Assembly (NCBI GenBank): GCA_002730875.1 | Contig: PCBI01000018.1 | Location: 67,001 to 131,000 of the forward strand | DNA length: 64,000 nucleotides | Source of the DNA: Spirochaetaceae bacterium | GTDB taxonomy: Bacteria; Spirochaetota; Leptospiria; Leptospirales; Leptonemataceae | Direction: 5' to 3' | In this document: piece after piece, positions 53,828 through 62,295 of the stretch | Position numbering within the stretch: the first letter of the stretch is position 1 | Layout: the number at the start of each line of letters is the position of its first letter | Program-made: the position numbers and the translations under genes | Notes under the pieces: model-generated | Told to the model about the DNA's origin: nothing | The model's input: the letters and a program-made list of their open reading frames with translations, nothing else | Database searches by the model: none

Positions 53828-54814
53828 TTGTATTTCATATCATACAGTAAATTCTTCCTGATTCCGTTAACGGTGCTTGCGCTCCTCCTCCTTCTGGGGT
53901 CCGCCGGCTATCACTTCATTGAAGGATGGAACCTTCTGGATTCCATCTACATGACTTTGATTACGCTCACTACCGTGGGCTTCAAGGAAACCCATCCGTT
54001 AAGCCCGGAAGGTCAGGTGTTTACCATCTTTCTACTTATGGGCGGCGTATTGATGTATGCCTTCGCGATAAACGATTTCGTGCATCATCTCTTGAACAAC
54101 AACTTCAGAGAATTCACACAGAGAATGAAAATGCAAAAACACATCCAGAACCTCAAGGACCATTTCATCATCGTGGGCGGGGGCAGGATGGCCTGTGTTG
54201 TGGGAACGCATCTGGAACACTTCGGCGAGTCATTCGTATTCATCGAGCAATCCGAAGGCGCCACTTTGTTTCAAGAAAGGCCGGACTGGCCACACATACT
54301 TAAAGATGCATTGCTGGACGAAACCCTGGAGGAAGCCCGCATCGAGCACGCTCGCGGCCTGGCCTGTTGTCTTCCCACTGATGCGGATAACCTGTTTGTG
54401 GTGCTCAGCGCACGACGAATGAAGCCGGATCTGCAAATACATGCAAGAATCCAGTATGAATCCTCGCGAAAAAAGATGCTTCAGGCCGGCGCCGACCATG
54501 TGATTTCCCCCAGCACTCTGGGCGGACTGCAGGTTGCGCGATCCTTTGTGCATCCCGATATCGAAAGCTTTCTTTCGGTTTTTCGCGACACCGGGATGTA
54601 CGAATTCGATATGAAGATCGAACGAATCGAAGAAGGATCGTCGCGACTGGGTCTTCCGCTGCTGGAAGCGAAATACCGTGAAGAAAAGTATCTGGTGATA
54701 GGGATCAAAAAAAACGGGGGTCGGATGGTTTTCGCTCCACCCGCCACTTACGTACTCAAGCACGGGGATGAAGTTTTCCTGCTGGGAGCCGAACCCGAAA
54801 TTGAGGAAGCCTGA
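53828..54814 (+). CDS. RCK-domain potassium channel
   Basis: A 328-residue channel: TM1, a pore loop with the selectivity filter TTVGF (TVGY in classical K+ channels, TVGF in several bacterial ones), TM2, then an RCK_N domain with FIIVGGGRMACVVG and an RCK_C domain. The TTG start at 53828 follows GAGGA and gives a compact N-terminus; an earlier TTG (53732) would run back through the antiporter gene. The filter lacks the usual GYG but keeps TVG. It completes a stress/potassium operon with the antiporter. Confidence 0.82.
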   Translation: MYFISYSKFFLIPLTVLALLLLLGSAGYHFIEGWNLLDSIYMTLITLTTVGFKETHPLSPEGQVFTIFLLMGGVLMYAFAINDFVHHLLNNNFREFTQRMKMQKHIQNLKDHFIIVGGGRMACVVGTHLEHFGESFVFIEQSEGATLFQERPDWPHILKDALLDETLEEARIEHARGLACCLPTDADNLFVVLSARRMKPDLQIHARIQYESSRKKMLQAGADHVISPSTLGGLQVARSFVHPDIESFLSVFRDTGMYEFDMKIERIEEGSSRLGLPLLEAKYREEKYLVIGIKKNGGRMVFAPPATYVLKHGDEVFLLGAEPEIEEA

Positions 54815-54900
54815 CGCAAAAAGCCGGATTCAAATAGCGTGCCTTAAAAAGGCGGACTAAACGGACCGGACTTATTCCGCGTCGGCCCAGAAGCGCAAGC

Positions 54901-54945
54901 GGCCAGGAGCCAAACAACTGTGTGCCCGGGCCCCTGGCCCTTTTT
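54901..54945 (+). terminator. Probable intrinsic terminator after the potassium channel
   Basis: GGCCAGG (54901-54907) pairs with CCTGGCC (54933-54939), followed by CTTTTTC. The loop is long (25 nt) and has its own GC-rich content. It lies 86 bp after the channel stop codon. Confidence 0.6.
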
Positions 54946-54963
54946 CGCCAGTTCGCACAGGAA

Positions 54964-55158
54964 TCAGGCCAGAAAATCGGCAATGTTTTCCGTTTTCTGA
55001 GCGCCTACTTTTTGTTCTGCATTCATACCAATCATCTTACCGTTCAGCGCCTGGGTTTTGTCCAGGGCCATCTGGTTGATCTGATTCATGGTTTCGGCAG
55101 CTTTCGCCACCTGCTGCATGGCCTGAGCCGCTGCATTTGAGTTTCCGCTGATTTGCAT
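54964..55158 (-). CDS. Small motility-associated protein (YjfB-like), 64 residues
   Basis: A 64-residue hydrophilic helical protein rich in Ala, Gln, Asn and Met (NAAAQAMQQVAKAAETMNQINQMAL). Its composition and length resemble the YjfB_2 putative motility family. It has a near-perfect Shine-Dalgarno (AGGAGG, 6 nt before the ATG), suggesting high expression. A sigma-28-like promoter (TAAAGTAC, 12 bp, CCCGAAGT) lies upstream. No signal peptide. The family match is by appearance only, so function is tentative. Confidence 0.6.
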   Translation of the reverse strand: MQISGNSNAAAQAMQQVAKAAETMNQINQMALDKTQALNGKMIGMNAEQKVGAQKTENIADFLA

Positions 55159-55176
55159 AGAAACCTCCTGTTTCTT

Positions 55177-55204
55177 ACTTCGGGAAAGCAGGGGGCGTAC
55201 TTTA
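55177..55204 (-). promoter_or_regulatory. Sigma-28 (FliA)-like promoter
   Basis: On the minus strand, TAAAGTAC (55204-55197) is followed after 12 bp by CCCGAAGT (55184-55177). The FliA consensus is TAAAGTTT with 11 bp and GCCGATAA, so the -35 is a good match and the -10 shares only CCGA. The small motility-like gene starts about 19 bp downstream of the -10. Confidence 0.45.
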
Positions 55205-55304
55205 CGGAATCCGTGCCTTTTTTCGCAGACGCCGAAGAAACCTGAGCCGCGCCGTCCCGAAATCTACTGATCCGCGGGCCGCGCCCGGGCGCCTTCTGTG
55301 ACGC

Positions 55305-57998
55305 TTAACCCTGAACGGCAGCAATCCCCGATGCAAGCCGGGCCACCGCTACCCGAAAGGGGGAACAGCTTACGTAGTTTAGACCCAGGGAATGAAAGAA
55401 TTTGATCGAAGTGGGGTCGCCTCCGTGCTCGCCGCAAACGCCCAGCTTGATTCCCGACCTGGTACTGCGGCCTTTGTCCACGGCCATGCGCACCATGGCC
55501 CCTACCCCGTCCTGGTCTATGGACTGGAATGGATTCCTTTCGTAAATGTTTAGTCGTAGATATTCACGAATATAGGATTCCGCATCGTCTCGGGAAAAGC
55601 CCAGAGTCATCTGTGTCAGGTCATTCGTTCCAAAGCTAAAGAACTCCGCTTCGGCCGCGATTTCGTCGGCTGTGGCGGCGGCCCGCGGAACCTCTATCAT
55701 TGTACCTATCATGTAAGCCACTTTGCTGCCTTTCTGTTCGAATACCTGTTCGGCGGTTTGTTCGATTACCTTCTTCTGCATCGAAAGCTCATTCACTTTG
55801 CCCACCAGCGGCACCATAATCTCGGGCTTTACATCCACCCCGGCAGCGCTTGCTTCGCAGGCCGCTTCCAGAATAGCGCGCACCTGCATTTCCGTAATCT
55901 CCGGATAAGTGATACCCAGGCGGCACCCCCGGTGGCCCAGCATGGGATTCTGTTCGTGGAGCTCCTCGGCTCTGCGTTTGATTTGCTCTACATCGATGCC
56001 AAGCGTAGCCGCCAGCTTCTGAAAGTCCCCGTCCTCTCTGGGCAAGAATTCGTGCAACGGAGGATCCAACAGCCGAATGGTTACTGGATAGCCGTCCATA
56101 GCTTCGAAGATTCCGCGAAAGTCCTCTTTCTGGAATGGTAGTATCTTTTCCAGGGCACGCTTGCGCTGTTCTACGCTGGACGCCAGGATCATCTCCTGCA
56201 TGGCCAGGATTCGATCGCCTTCAAAGAACATATGCTCGGTTCTACAAAGCCCGATGCCTTCAGCGCCAAACATTCGGGCCACCTTTGCATCCTTTGGCGT
56301 GTCGGCGTTAGTGCGAATCAGAAGCTTCCGGCTTTGATCCGCCCATTCCATCATTCGTTTGAAGTTGCGCGCTATTTCAGATTTCTCCGCATCGATTTCC
56401 CCGGCCAGGGCCTGCTGAATTTCGCTTTCGCGGGTCTTGATCAACCCCAGTATGACTTCACCGGTGCCGCCATCGATGGACAATTCATCGCCTTCGGCTA
56501 ATTCTATGGACTTGTTGTCTTCCGTCACCAGGGTCATGATGCCCTTTTTTTCATCTACACGGAGCGCTGAACATCCCACGATACAGGGCTTGTTCATGCC
56601 CCTGGCTACAACGGCAGCATGCGAGGTCATTCCGCCCCGGGAAGTAAGTATGCCCTCCGCCGCTTCCATCCCGGAAATATCTTCAGGCGAAGTTTCGGTA
56701 CGCACGAGTATGCATTTCTTTCCCGCAGTTCTGTGTTCATGGGCTTTGGCGGAGCTAAACACTACGAATCCGGATGCGGCCCCTGGACCTGCATTCAATC
56801 CTTTGCCTGCAATTCTTCCCTGGCTTATGGCCTGCGACTTTTCCGCCGGGTCGAATACCTGCGCCAGAAGGGAAGGTACCGATTCCGGATCCAGCCGGGT
56901 AATGGCTTTGGCAGGTTCCAGAACGCCTTCGTCCACCATATCGCAGGCTACCTTCAACGCCGCAAAACCGGTGCGCTTTCCGTTGCGAGTCTGTAAGATG
57001 TAGAGTTTTCCCTGCTGTATTGTGAACTCGATGTCCTGCATATCCTGGAAGTGCCCTTCCAGTTTTTGCTGTATGTCGATAAGTTGATCGTAGGCCTGAG
57101 GCTGATCTCTCTGTAACTGCTCAATGGGCTGGGGTGTGCGAATGCCAGCAACCACGTCTTCGCCCTGTGCATTCATCAGGTATTCGCCATAGAATTTTTT
57201 CTCTCCGGTGGACGGGTTTCGGGTAAACGCAACCCCGGTGCCCGAATCGTCGCCCATGTTGCCGAATACCATGGATTGTACGTTCACGGCAGTTCCCAGG
57301 GCATCCGGGATGGCATGCATCCGGCGATAGTAAATTGCTCGCTCATTGTTCCAGGAGTGGAATACCGCTTCTATGGCCCGCTCCAGTTGATCCCAGGGAT
57401 CGTCGGGAAAATCGCTACCGGTTTCTTTTTTGACCAGTCGCCTGTATTCTTCGATGAGCTCACGCAGAGCGCTGGCATCCAGTTCCGTATCCACCGCCGC
57501 GCCGGCCTTTTCCTTGTGCTCTTCCAGAATCTCTTCGAATAGTTCATGCTTGATTCCCATGACAACATTGCCAAACATCTGGATGAATCGCCGATGGGAG
57601 TCTTCGACGAAACGATCGTTACCGGTTTCCAGAGCCAGGCCGCGCTTGGTTTCTTCATTGAGGCCCAGATTCAGGATCGTATCCATCATACCGGGCATAC
57701 TGATCGGGGCGCCGGATCGTACGGAGACCAGAAGTGGCTTATCGGCGCCGCCGAATACACGACCGGTTTGCTGATTCACTTCCTGAAGCCGGGTCTTTAC
57801 TTCATCCATCAGACCGTCGGGCAATTTCTTTAGCTGCGAGTATTCGTTGCATACCGAAGTGGGGATAACCAGACCCGGAGGCACCGGAACTCCCAGAGCA
57901 GCCATCTTGCAAAGATTGGCTCCTTTTCCGCCCAGTGTGGACTTGTCTGGAGAATCCACATCCGTGCGCCCCTCTCCGAAAAAGAATACTCGACTCAT
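55305..57998 (-). CDS. ppdK: Pyruvate, phosphate dikinase
   Basis: An 897-residue PPDK, interconverting pyruvate, ATP and Pi with PEP, AMP and PPi in the cytoplasm. The nucleotide-binding N-terminal domain opens with the glycine-rich GGKGANLCKMA and GFVIPTSVC-like element. The phospho-histidine domain has GGMTSHAAVVARGM. The C-terminal TIM barrel has the PEP site with the catalytic Cys in GVCGEHGG. The start at 57998 (after CAGGAGGCATAC) is preferred to an ATG 33 nt upstream. Length is typical. It lies alone, facing a 346-bp intergenic region. Confidence 0.95.
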   Translation of the reverse strand: MSRVFFFGEGRTDVDSPDKSTLGGKGANLCKMAALGVPVPPGLVIPTSVCNEYSQLKKLPDGLMDEVKTRLQEVNQQTGRVFGGADKPLLVSVRSGAPISMPGMMDTILNLGLNEETKRGLALETGNDRFVEDSHRRFIQMFGNVVMGIKHELFEEILEEHKEKAGAAVDTELDASALRELIEEYRRLVKKETGSDFPDDPWDQLERAIEAVFHSWNNERAIYYRRMHAIPDALGTAVNVQSMVFGNMGDDSGTGVAFTRNPSTGEKKFYGEYLMNAQGEDVVAGIRTPQPIEQLQRDQPQAYDQLIDIQQKLEGHFQDMQDIEFTIQQGKLYILQTRNGKRTGFAALKVACDMVDEGVLEPAKAITRLDPESVPSLLAQVFDPAEKSQAISQGRIAGKGLNAGPGAASGFVVFSSAKAHEHRTAGKKCILVRTETSPEDISGMEAAEGILTSRGGMTSHAAVVARGMNKPCIVGCSALRVDEKKGIMTLVTEDNKSIELAEGDELSIDGGTGEVILGLIKTRESEIQQALAGEIDAEKSEIARNFKRMMEWADQSRKLLIRTNADTPKDAKVARMFGAEGIGLCRTEHMFFEGDRILAMQEMILASSVEQRKRALEKILPFQKEDFRGIFEAMDGYPVTIRLLDPPLHEFLPREDGDFQKLAATLGIDVEQIKRRAEELHEQNPMLGHRGCRLGITYPEITEMQVRAILEAACEASAAGVDVKPEIMVPLVGKVNELSMQKKVIEQTAEQVFEQKGSKVAYMIGTMIEVPRAAATADEIAAEAEFFSFGTNDLTQMTLGFSRDDAESYIREYLRLNIYERNPFQSIDQDGVGAMVRMAVDKGRSTRSGIKLGVCGEHGGDPTSIKFFHSLGLNYVSCSPFRVAVARLASGIAAVQG

Positions 57999-58344
57999 GT
58001 ATGCCTCCTGAAACCGCATTTGCGGTCGCATTGTTCGTAAAACGGAAACAGCGGCCTTCAGCGACCCGTGCTGTTTGAATCAAATTCGTATGGTCCGGAC
58101 TCGATTTCGGACCGGCAATCTCGCTTTCCGGGAAAAATGGCTACGGGCTCATTTACCCCATCTAAAACTTTTTTTATATTCCTTCAGAAATTAGAGCAAT
58201 CATTATTCCGATATTCAACTACATAGTTGCCGTGAAATTTTACTGCACCCTGACCGACCATTGTCCTGAGATGGCCATCGGGGAAGAAACGGATGGCGGA
58301 AAAACAATTGACCGCCGCAGTGACAAAAGGTTTTGAAAGACAGG
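57999..58344. other. Intergenic region between ppdK and the STAS gene
   Basis: 346 bp of divergent upstream sequence with an AT-rich core (CTTTTTTTATATTCC). On the plus strand a TTGACC (about 58309) is a candidate -35 for the STAS gene. No RNA gene, repeat or further gene seen. Confidence 0.5.
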
Positions 58345-58674
58345 ATGATCCGCGCTGAAAAGAAAGAAGATACCGTTATCCTCCATGTTCTGGAGCCCAG
58401 AGTGGATATGGTAGTGGCCCGTAAGTTTCGTGAGGGGCTCACTCAGCATATTCAGGATCGTCCGCAGAAGATTGTCTTGAACCTGGCAGACACGGAATAC
58501 TTCGACAGTTCGGCCCTGGGCGCTCTGGTAGCTTTCATGAAAGATGTTCGAGCCTATGGCGGTCGACTGGTGCTCTGCAATTTGTCCCGCTCCTTACTAG
58601 CCCTTCTGAAACTTTCCAAGCTGGATATGCTGTTCGAAATCTCGGATTCCCTGGACAGCGCCCTGAATTCCTGA
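58345..58674 (+). CDS. STAS-domain anti-sigma factor antagonist
   Basis: A 109-residue single STAS domain of the SpoIIAA/RsbV type, controlling a sigma factor by partner switching. The phosphoacceptor Ser is in EYFDSSALGALVAFMKD (the conserved D-S-S). It has the strand-helix order of the family (VILHVLEPRVD, KIVLNLADTEYF). I take the ATG at 58345; a TTG 12 nt upstream is possible. No anti-sigma kinase is adjacent. The SpoIIE-type phosphatase at 42393 would be a natural partner. Confidence 0.9.
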   Translation: MIRAEKKEDTVILHVLEPRVDMVVARKFREGLTQHIQDRPQKIVLNLADTEYFDSSALGALVAFMKDVRAYGGRLVLCNLSRSLLALLKLSKLDMLFEISDSLDSALNS

Positions 58675-58676
58675 AA

Positions 58677-58692
58677 GCCGAACCCTTTCGGC
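58677..58692 (+). terminator. Small hairpin after the STAS gene
   Basis: A 6-bp stem GCCGAA / TTCGGC (58677-58682 with 58687-58692) encloses a 4-nt loop CCCT, two nucleotides after the stop codon. No T tract follows, so it may be attenuating rather than terminating. Confidence 0.4.
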
Positions 58693-58786
58693 CCGGTTCC
58701 ATTGCGGCAGGGCCTTTCTTCTCCCGGCCAGTAAAGCTACGAACGCGCTCCGTCAATTTTGCCATTGCCGGGGTCGATGAGTTACT

Positions 58787-60163
58787 GTGAGCGGTTTACC
58801 CAGAGCGTGGACGAGCTTTGGCTCGGATCAATCCCAGCATATCCGCCAGATCCAGCAGGATATGGAAGGAAGTCTTGTGGATATGATGCGGGAAATCTAC
58901 GGCACCGAACGCATGGTGCCCACGCAATTTACGATTATCGGCTCCGACGTAAACCAGATCCGGCATCTATTCTTTCATCTACGGGCCGAAAACCGGGCTA
59001 TTGAAATCAGCTACGGAATAGAGATTTTTCGCGGCAGCATTGCCGACGTAGATGATGACCATGTACTGATTCGAATACCCAAATTCGAAGAAGGGCCACA
59101 ACGACGGATTCGAATTCGATTCGACGCTTTGAATATTTTCTATCAGTTCGAGGTAATCATCGAAGAGATAAACGGCGAACTGGTGTGGTTTCGGATGCCG
59201 GACAGCATTCAGTCGGCCACTCGAAGGAAATACCGAAGGGTGTATCCCGATGATGTGTTCTTGCGCTTTCTCTTTCAATACCGCCCCATATTTGGGAAAC
59301 GTGGGATTGGCCAGATCGTAGAAGACCGCTATTCGTATCTGGTAGAGGAGCTGAAGAAGGACTTCCCGGATCTTTCCTTGATTCTACGGATGGTGGCCGA
59401 AGAGCTACACTCCATTTCGCGATTCTTTGAGCTGAAGTTCTATGAGAAGGGTCAGAAAAAGAATCTAATGGAACAGATCGTCACCTCGCAGGAAAGCACT
59501 CTGTATATCCGGGATACGGATCGCCTGGACAATTACTTCCGCAAGCTCAACCTGTTTGGCCTTACCAACTATGAGCGGGAATTCAAGAACATGCTGAACG
59601 TAATGTCCGAAGAGGAGGCCCGGAAGTTCTTTGAGAACCTGCAGCAAGATGAGCTTCGCCAACATCTGTACAACTATGTTTGCGCCCCCATTATGGTCTT
59701 TGACCGGGTAGTAGGCCACATCTATCTTTATACCACCGTTCTGGAAAAGCATCAGATTACCACCGATGATGCCACAAGAATCGACATCCTGGCCACACTG
59801 CTGAGCTATGCCATGACGCGGACGGCTGTGGCCCGAACCTATTACACCGAGCCCCTGGCGCGCCTACAAAACATATCCATTGCCGGATTGCTCTTCGAAA
59901 TACGAAGCCAGGTGCTATTCGAATATCTAATCGATCACGATGCGTTACGGGTTCTGCTCCCCCTGCGAAACGATGTGCTGGAGATGGAAGGGGACATCAC
60001 CCGACTGTTCCCTTCGGAGGACCGTTTTCTCATTGGGATGAAGTTCACCGAGGCCGGCCCGGACGATTTTAAGCGACTGGAACGGTATATCTTTCAGAAG
60101 ACCCGGGCCCGCCATGAGGCCAGCATGGCAACCAAGGCCGCTCAAATAGAGATGAATTCCTGA
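58787..60163 (+). CDS. PilZ-type c-di-GMP protein with a GAF-like insert (DUF1577-like)
   Basis: A 458-residue cytoplasmic protein. An N-terminal YcgR-N-like beta domain (about 50-140) is followed by the PilZ arginine motif RRKYRR (146-151). Then comes about 210 residues, of which about 290-350 is GAF-like (PIMVFDRVVGHIYLYTTVLEKHQITTDDATR). The second PilZ motif NISIAG (362-367) and the remaining PilZ strands close it. RxxxR and N-x-S-x-x-G are the c-di-GMP-binding motifs, so binding is expected even though the domain is interrupted. The start is GTG at 58787; a Met at 58862 is an alternative. It is 113 bp after the STAS gene. This layout matches leptospiral DUF1577 proteins as I remember them. 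Confidence 0.78.
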   Translation: MSGLPRAWTSFGSDQSQHIRQIQQDMEGSLVDMMREIYGTERMVPTQFTIIGSDVNQIRHLFFHLRAENRAIEISYGIEIFRGSIADVDDDHVLIRIPKFEEGPQRRIRIRFDALNIFYQFEVIIEEINGELVWFRMPDSIQSATRRKYRRVYPDDVFLRFLFQYRPIFGKRGIGQIVEDRYSYLVEELKKDFPDLSLILRMVAEELHSISRFFELKFYEKGQKKNLMEQIVTSQESTLYIRDTDRLDNYFRKLNLFGLTNYEREFKNMLNVMSEEEARKFFENLQQDELRQHLYNYVCAPIMVFDRVVGHIYLYTTVLEKHQITTDDATRIDILATLLSYAMTRTAVARTYYTEPLARLQNISIAGLLFEIRSQVLFEYLIDHDALRVLLPLRNDVLEMEGDITRLFPSEDRFLIGMKFTEAGPDDFKRLERYIFQKTRARHEASMATKAAQIEMNS

Positions 60164-60279
60164 AAAGGAAACTGCTTTTTCGAGCCATCCCTGATTCCCA
60201 TGCCTCGCAGGGCCTGCCCCTATCCACGGCATGGATTCCCCCGGAGAAAGACGACCCGAGGATTTTTCTTCCTTTTGAC

Positions 60280-60309
60280 TTGACTGACTGGCCGGCCAGT
60301 CACTATTTT
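60280..60309 (+). promoter_or_regulatory. Promoter and 18-bp palindromic operator of the desaturase gene
   Basis: TTGACT (60280-60285) is 18 bp from TATTTT (60304-60309). The spacer is largely filled by TGACTGGCCGGCCAGTCA (60285-60302), a perfect 18-bp palindrome. A TetR-type repressor binding there would block RNA polymerase. A decayed TetR gene lies about 400 bp downstream of the desaturase gene. Confidence 0.72.
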
Positions 60310-60339
60310 GAGTGTAGAGCGCACCGCTCGGGAGGATTT

Positions 60340-61194
60340 ATGGAAACTGCTCAAAATGCCTGGAAAGCCTATAGTGGCCGGGTGGCCTGGCCCACAGTGG
60401 CTCTTACCTTCTTCTGCGTATCCGCCTTTGCGGCTATGGTGGCCGGTTATGTCTACGGACATTTGCCACTGTGGCTGGCCATAGTCGGAAATACCGTTGT
60501 CGGATACCTGGTGTTTACACCACTTCATGAGGCCAGTCACTCGAATATTGGAACCAGGAAGGGCAGATTTCGATGGTTGGATTCCGTGGTGGGTTGGGCC
60601 AGCGGCGCCATTCTCATTGCTCCGTTTGCGGCCTTCAAGGTTCTGCATCTACGGCACCATAGCAATACCAACAATCCCGAGGCCGATCCGGACCACTGGA
60701 TGGCCACTTCCAATCCGGCGGTACTGCTGCTGAAGGGACTGACAATCATTCCGAGATATTATTTTCACTTCTTTGCCCATGCAGACAAACAGGCCCGCGA
60801 AAAGATGCCGGCAACATTTGTTGGGATCGGCGTTCTGGCCACACTGTATGCCCTGGGAGCTCATTTCACCAGCCCCCTGGTTCCCCTGCTTCTCTGGGTT
60901 GTTCCGGCTGTGTTTGCCCTCTGCCTTCTGGCGCTGGTCTTTGACTGGCTTCCCCACTATCCGCATCGCTCCCGGGATCGCTACACGAATACGCGAGCTA
61001 TTCCCGGCGCCGCTTTGAACGTGATTCTTCTGGGCCAGAACTACCATCTAATCCATCACCTGTATCCTGCGGTGCCATTCTACAACTATAAACCGGTCTT
61101 TCAGGAAAGCCGGGAGTTTCTGGAAGCGAAGGGCGCGCCCATTGGCTGGAGAACCGAAAATGCCATGTGGGAAACGGCTGCAAACGCCGGATAG
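60340..61194 (+). CDS. Membrane fatty-acid desaturase/hydroxylase
   Basis: A 284-residue integral membrane di-iron enzyme of the fatty-acid desaturase family. The three histidine boxes are HEASHSN, HLRHHSN and HLIHH (in NYHLIHHLYP). Four or so TM helices surround them. It would introduce a double bond or hydroxyl group into an acyl chain or a carotenoid. The ATG at 60340 has GGGAGG in front. It is probably regulated by a palindrome in its promoter, in the manner of DesT-type TetR control. Confidence 0.88.
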   Translation: METAQNAWKAYSGRVAWPTVALTFFCVSAFAAMVAGYVYGHLPLWLAIVGNTVVGYLVFTPLHEASHSNIGTRKGRFRWLDSVVGWASGAILIAPFAAFKVLHLRHHSNTNNPEADPDHWMATSNPAVLLLKGLTIIPRYYFHFFAHADKQAREKMPATFVGIGVLATLYALGAHFTSPLVPLLLWVVPAVFALCLLALVFDWLPHYPHRSRDRYTNTRAIPGAALNVILLGQNYHLIHHLYPAVPFYNYKPVFQESREFLEAKGAPIGWRTENAMWETAANAG

Positions 61195-61789
61195 TCTCGG
61201 CGTCTGAACCATGGCCGCGCCATGGATTGACTGGGCGGCTCCCGACCAAAACCCGACTCCGGCTATAACCAGGAAAACCGGGCCTGAAGCCAGGCACGAG
61301 ACCCGGGCTACCGGATCGTGTCGCGGCCCAAACGTTAAAGAATCGCAAAGCGAAAGAAGCAGGTAACAGGATTGGGAAGGGCAAAAAAAAGGGGACCCTT
61401 ACGGGCCCCCTACGGAGTTACACGAATGACATTATACTATTCGGGAGTCGCCTGAAATCCACTTAGTACTTTTCTGAAGAAAGCAATACGGCAGGACTTT
61501 CGCGCCCCGGACTACGCATTATGTCCGGTAATAGCGCTGGATTTCGTCGGGGAGACTCTTTCGTTTACCGGGCACTTCCGCAATTACCGGTCTATGTCGC
61601 CAAAGGCCGTAATCCCGGACACCGGGAGCGCCCATAGACGAGGACCGAAAGGCATCCGATTTCGTGGGCCAGTATTTGCGGCATTGCGCAGCCAGGGAGC
61701 AGAGAATTTGCGGACTCAGGAGATCGCCGACCAGGCTTCCATCAGCCCTACGGTAGCGCCCTGTGCTTTCGAAATGGGCAATCGCTGTA
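61195..61789. other. Intergenic region of about 590 bp
   Basis: It contains a 17-bp palindrome CCATGGC-CGC-GCCATGG (61209-61225) just after the desaturase gene, the minus-strand terminator of the CheX transcript (61383-61409) and the remains of a TetR gene (61594-61790). No intact gene is visible. Confidence 0.6.
61383..61409 (-). terminator. Intrinsic terminator of the SurA-CheX operon
   Basis: On the minus strand GGGGCCC-GTAA-GGGTCCCC (one bulged base, 61409-61391) is followed by eight T residues (61390-61383). The transcript therefore runs about 380 nt past cheX, through the antisense of the decayed TetR gene. Confidence 0.8.
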
Positions 61790-61790
61790 T
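61594..61790 (+). pseudogene. Decayed TetR-family regulator fragment
   Basis: In frame from 61594 the translation gives a TetR-like helix-turn-helix start: RFRGPVFAALRSQGAENL, then RTQEIADQASISP. After ISP (about 61749) the TetR pattern fails in this frame. In another frame the next bases read SALCFRNGQSLYYWE, which resembles the continuation (GTLYRHFxNKExLYY). So a frameshift lies near 61749, and the whole ligand domain is missing. The fragment runs into the 3' end of cheX on the other strand. It may be the former repressor of the desaturase gene. Identification rests on my own pattern reading. Confidence 0.5.
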
Positions 61791-62260
61791 TATTGGGAGG
61801 GCTCGTCCATGGAGATGTTCACCTCCACAAGACCAATTGGCGAATAAAGATTCAAACCAAGGGTAACGCCATCGGACATGTCGAGTTTTTGCTTTCGCAG
61901 ATCCACTACTCGCGGTACAGTCACATCCAAATCTTTATCGTTTTTGAGAAACACGTTGAGGGCATTACCGGTGATCATATTTCCGATTTCGCCGATAACA
62001 TCCTTGTATTCCTTTTCCAGATCCTGGGGACTAACGTCAGGCATTAGCTTTTGCACCACCTTTCGCACCGTATCCATATTCATGGAATAGACTACCCGTC
62101 CGGTAACCTCCCCTGTAATGCCTATGAGAATGGCAACTTCGTAGCCGGGAGCCGGAGACTTCTTGATAGTGGTTTTTCCGCGTACAAGCTCCATTTGTAG
62201 CATCTGACGAAATACCAGACCGGCAGCTTCCAGAAAGGGGTTTACTAGCTCTGCTTTCAC
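61790..62260 (-). CDS. cheX: Chemotaxis protein CheX
   Basis: A 156-residue CheX/CheC-family phosphatase that dephosphorylates CheY-P. The catalytic helix is DVIGEIGNMITGNAL with the required Glu and Asn (E-x-x-N). The flanking strands (GYEVAILIGITGEVTGRVVYSM) match the fold. It is in the same direction as and 35 bp after the SurA-like gene, and ends with a strong terminator 380 nt further. Spirochaetes use CheX as the main CheY phosphatase. Confidence 0.92.
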   Translation of the reverse strand: MKAELVNPFLEAAGLVFRQMLQMELVRGKTTIKKSPAPGYEVAILIGITGEVTGRVVYSMNMDTVRKVVQKLMPDVSPQDLEKEYKDVIGEIGNMITGNALNVFLKNDKDLDVTVPRVVDLRKQKLDMSDGVTLGLNLYSPIGLVEVNISMDEPSQ

Positions 62261-62295
62261 AATAGGATTACGCCCCGAAAGACTCAGACTCTTGA

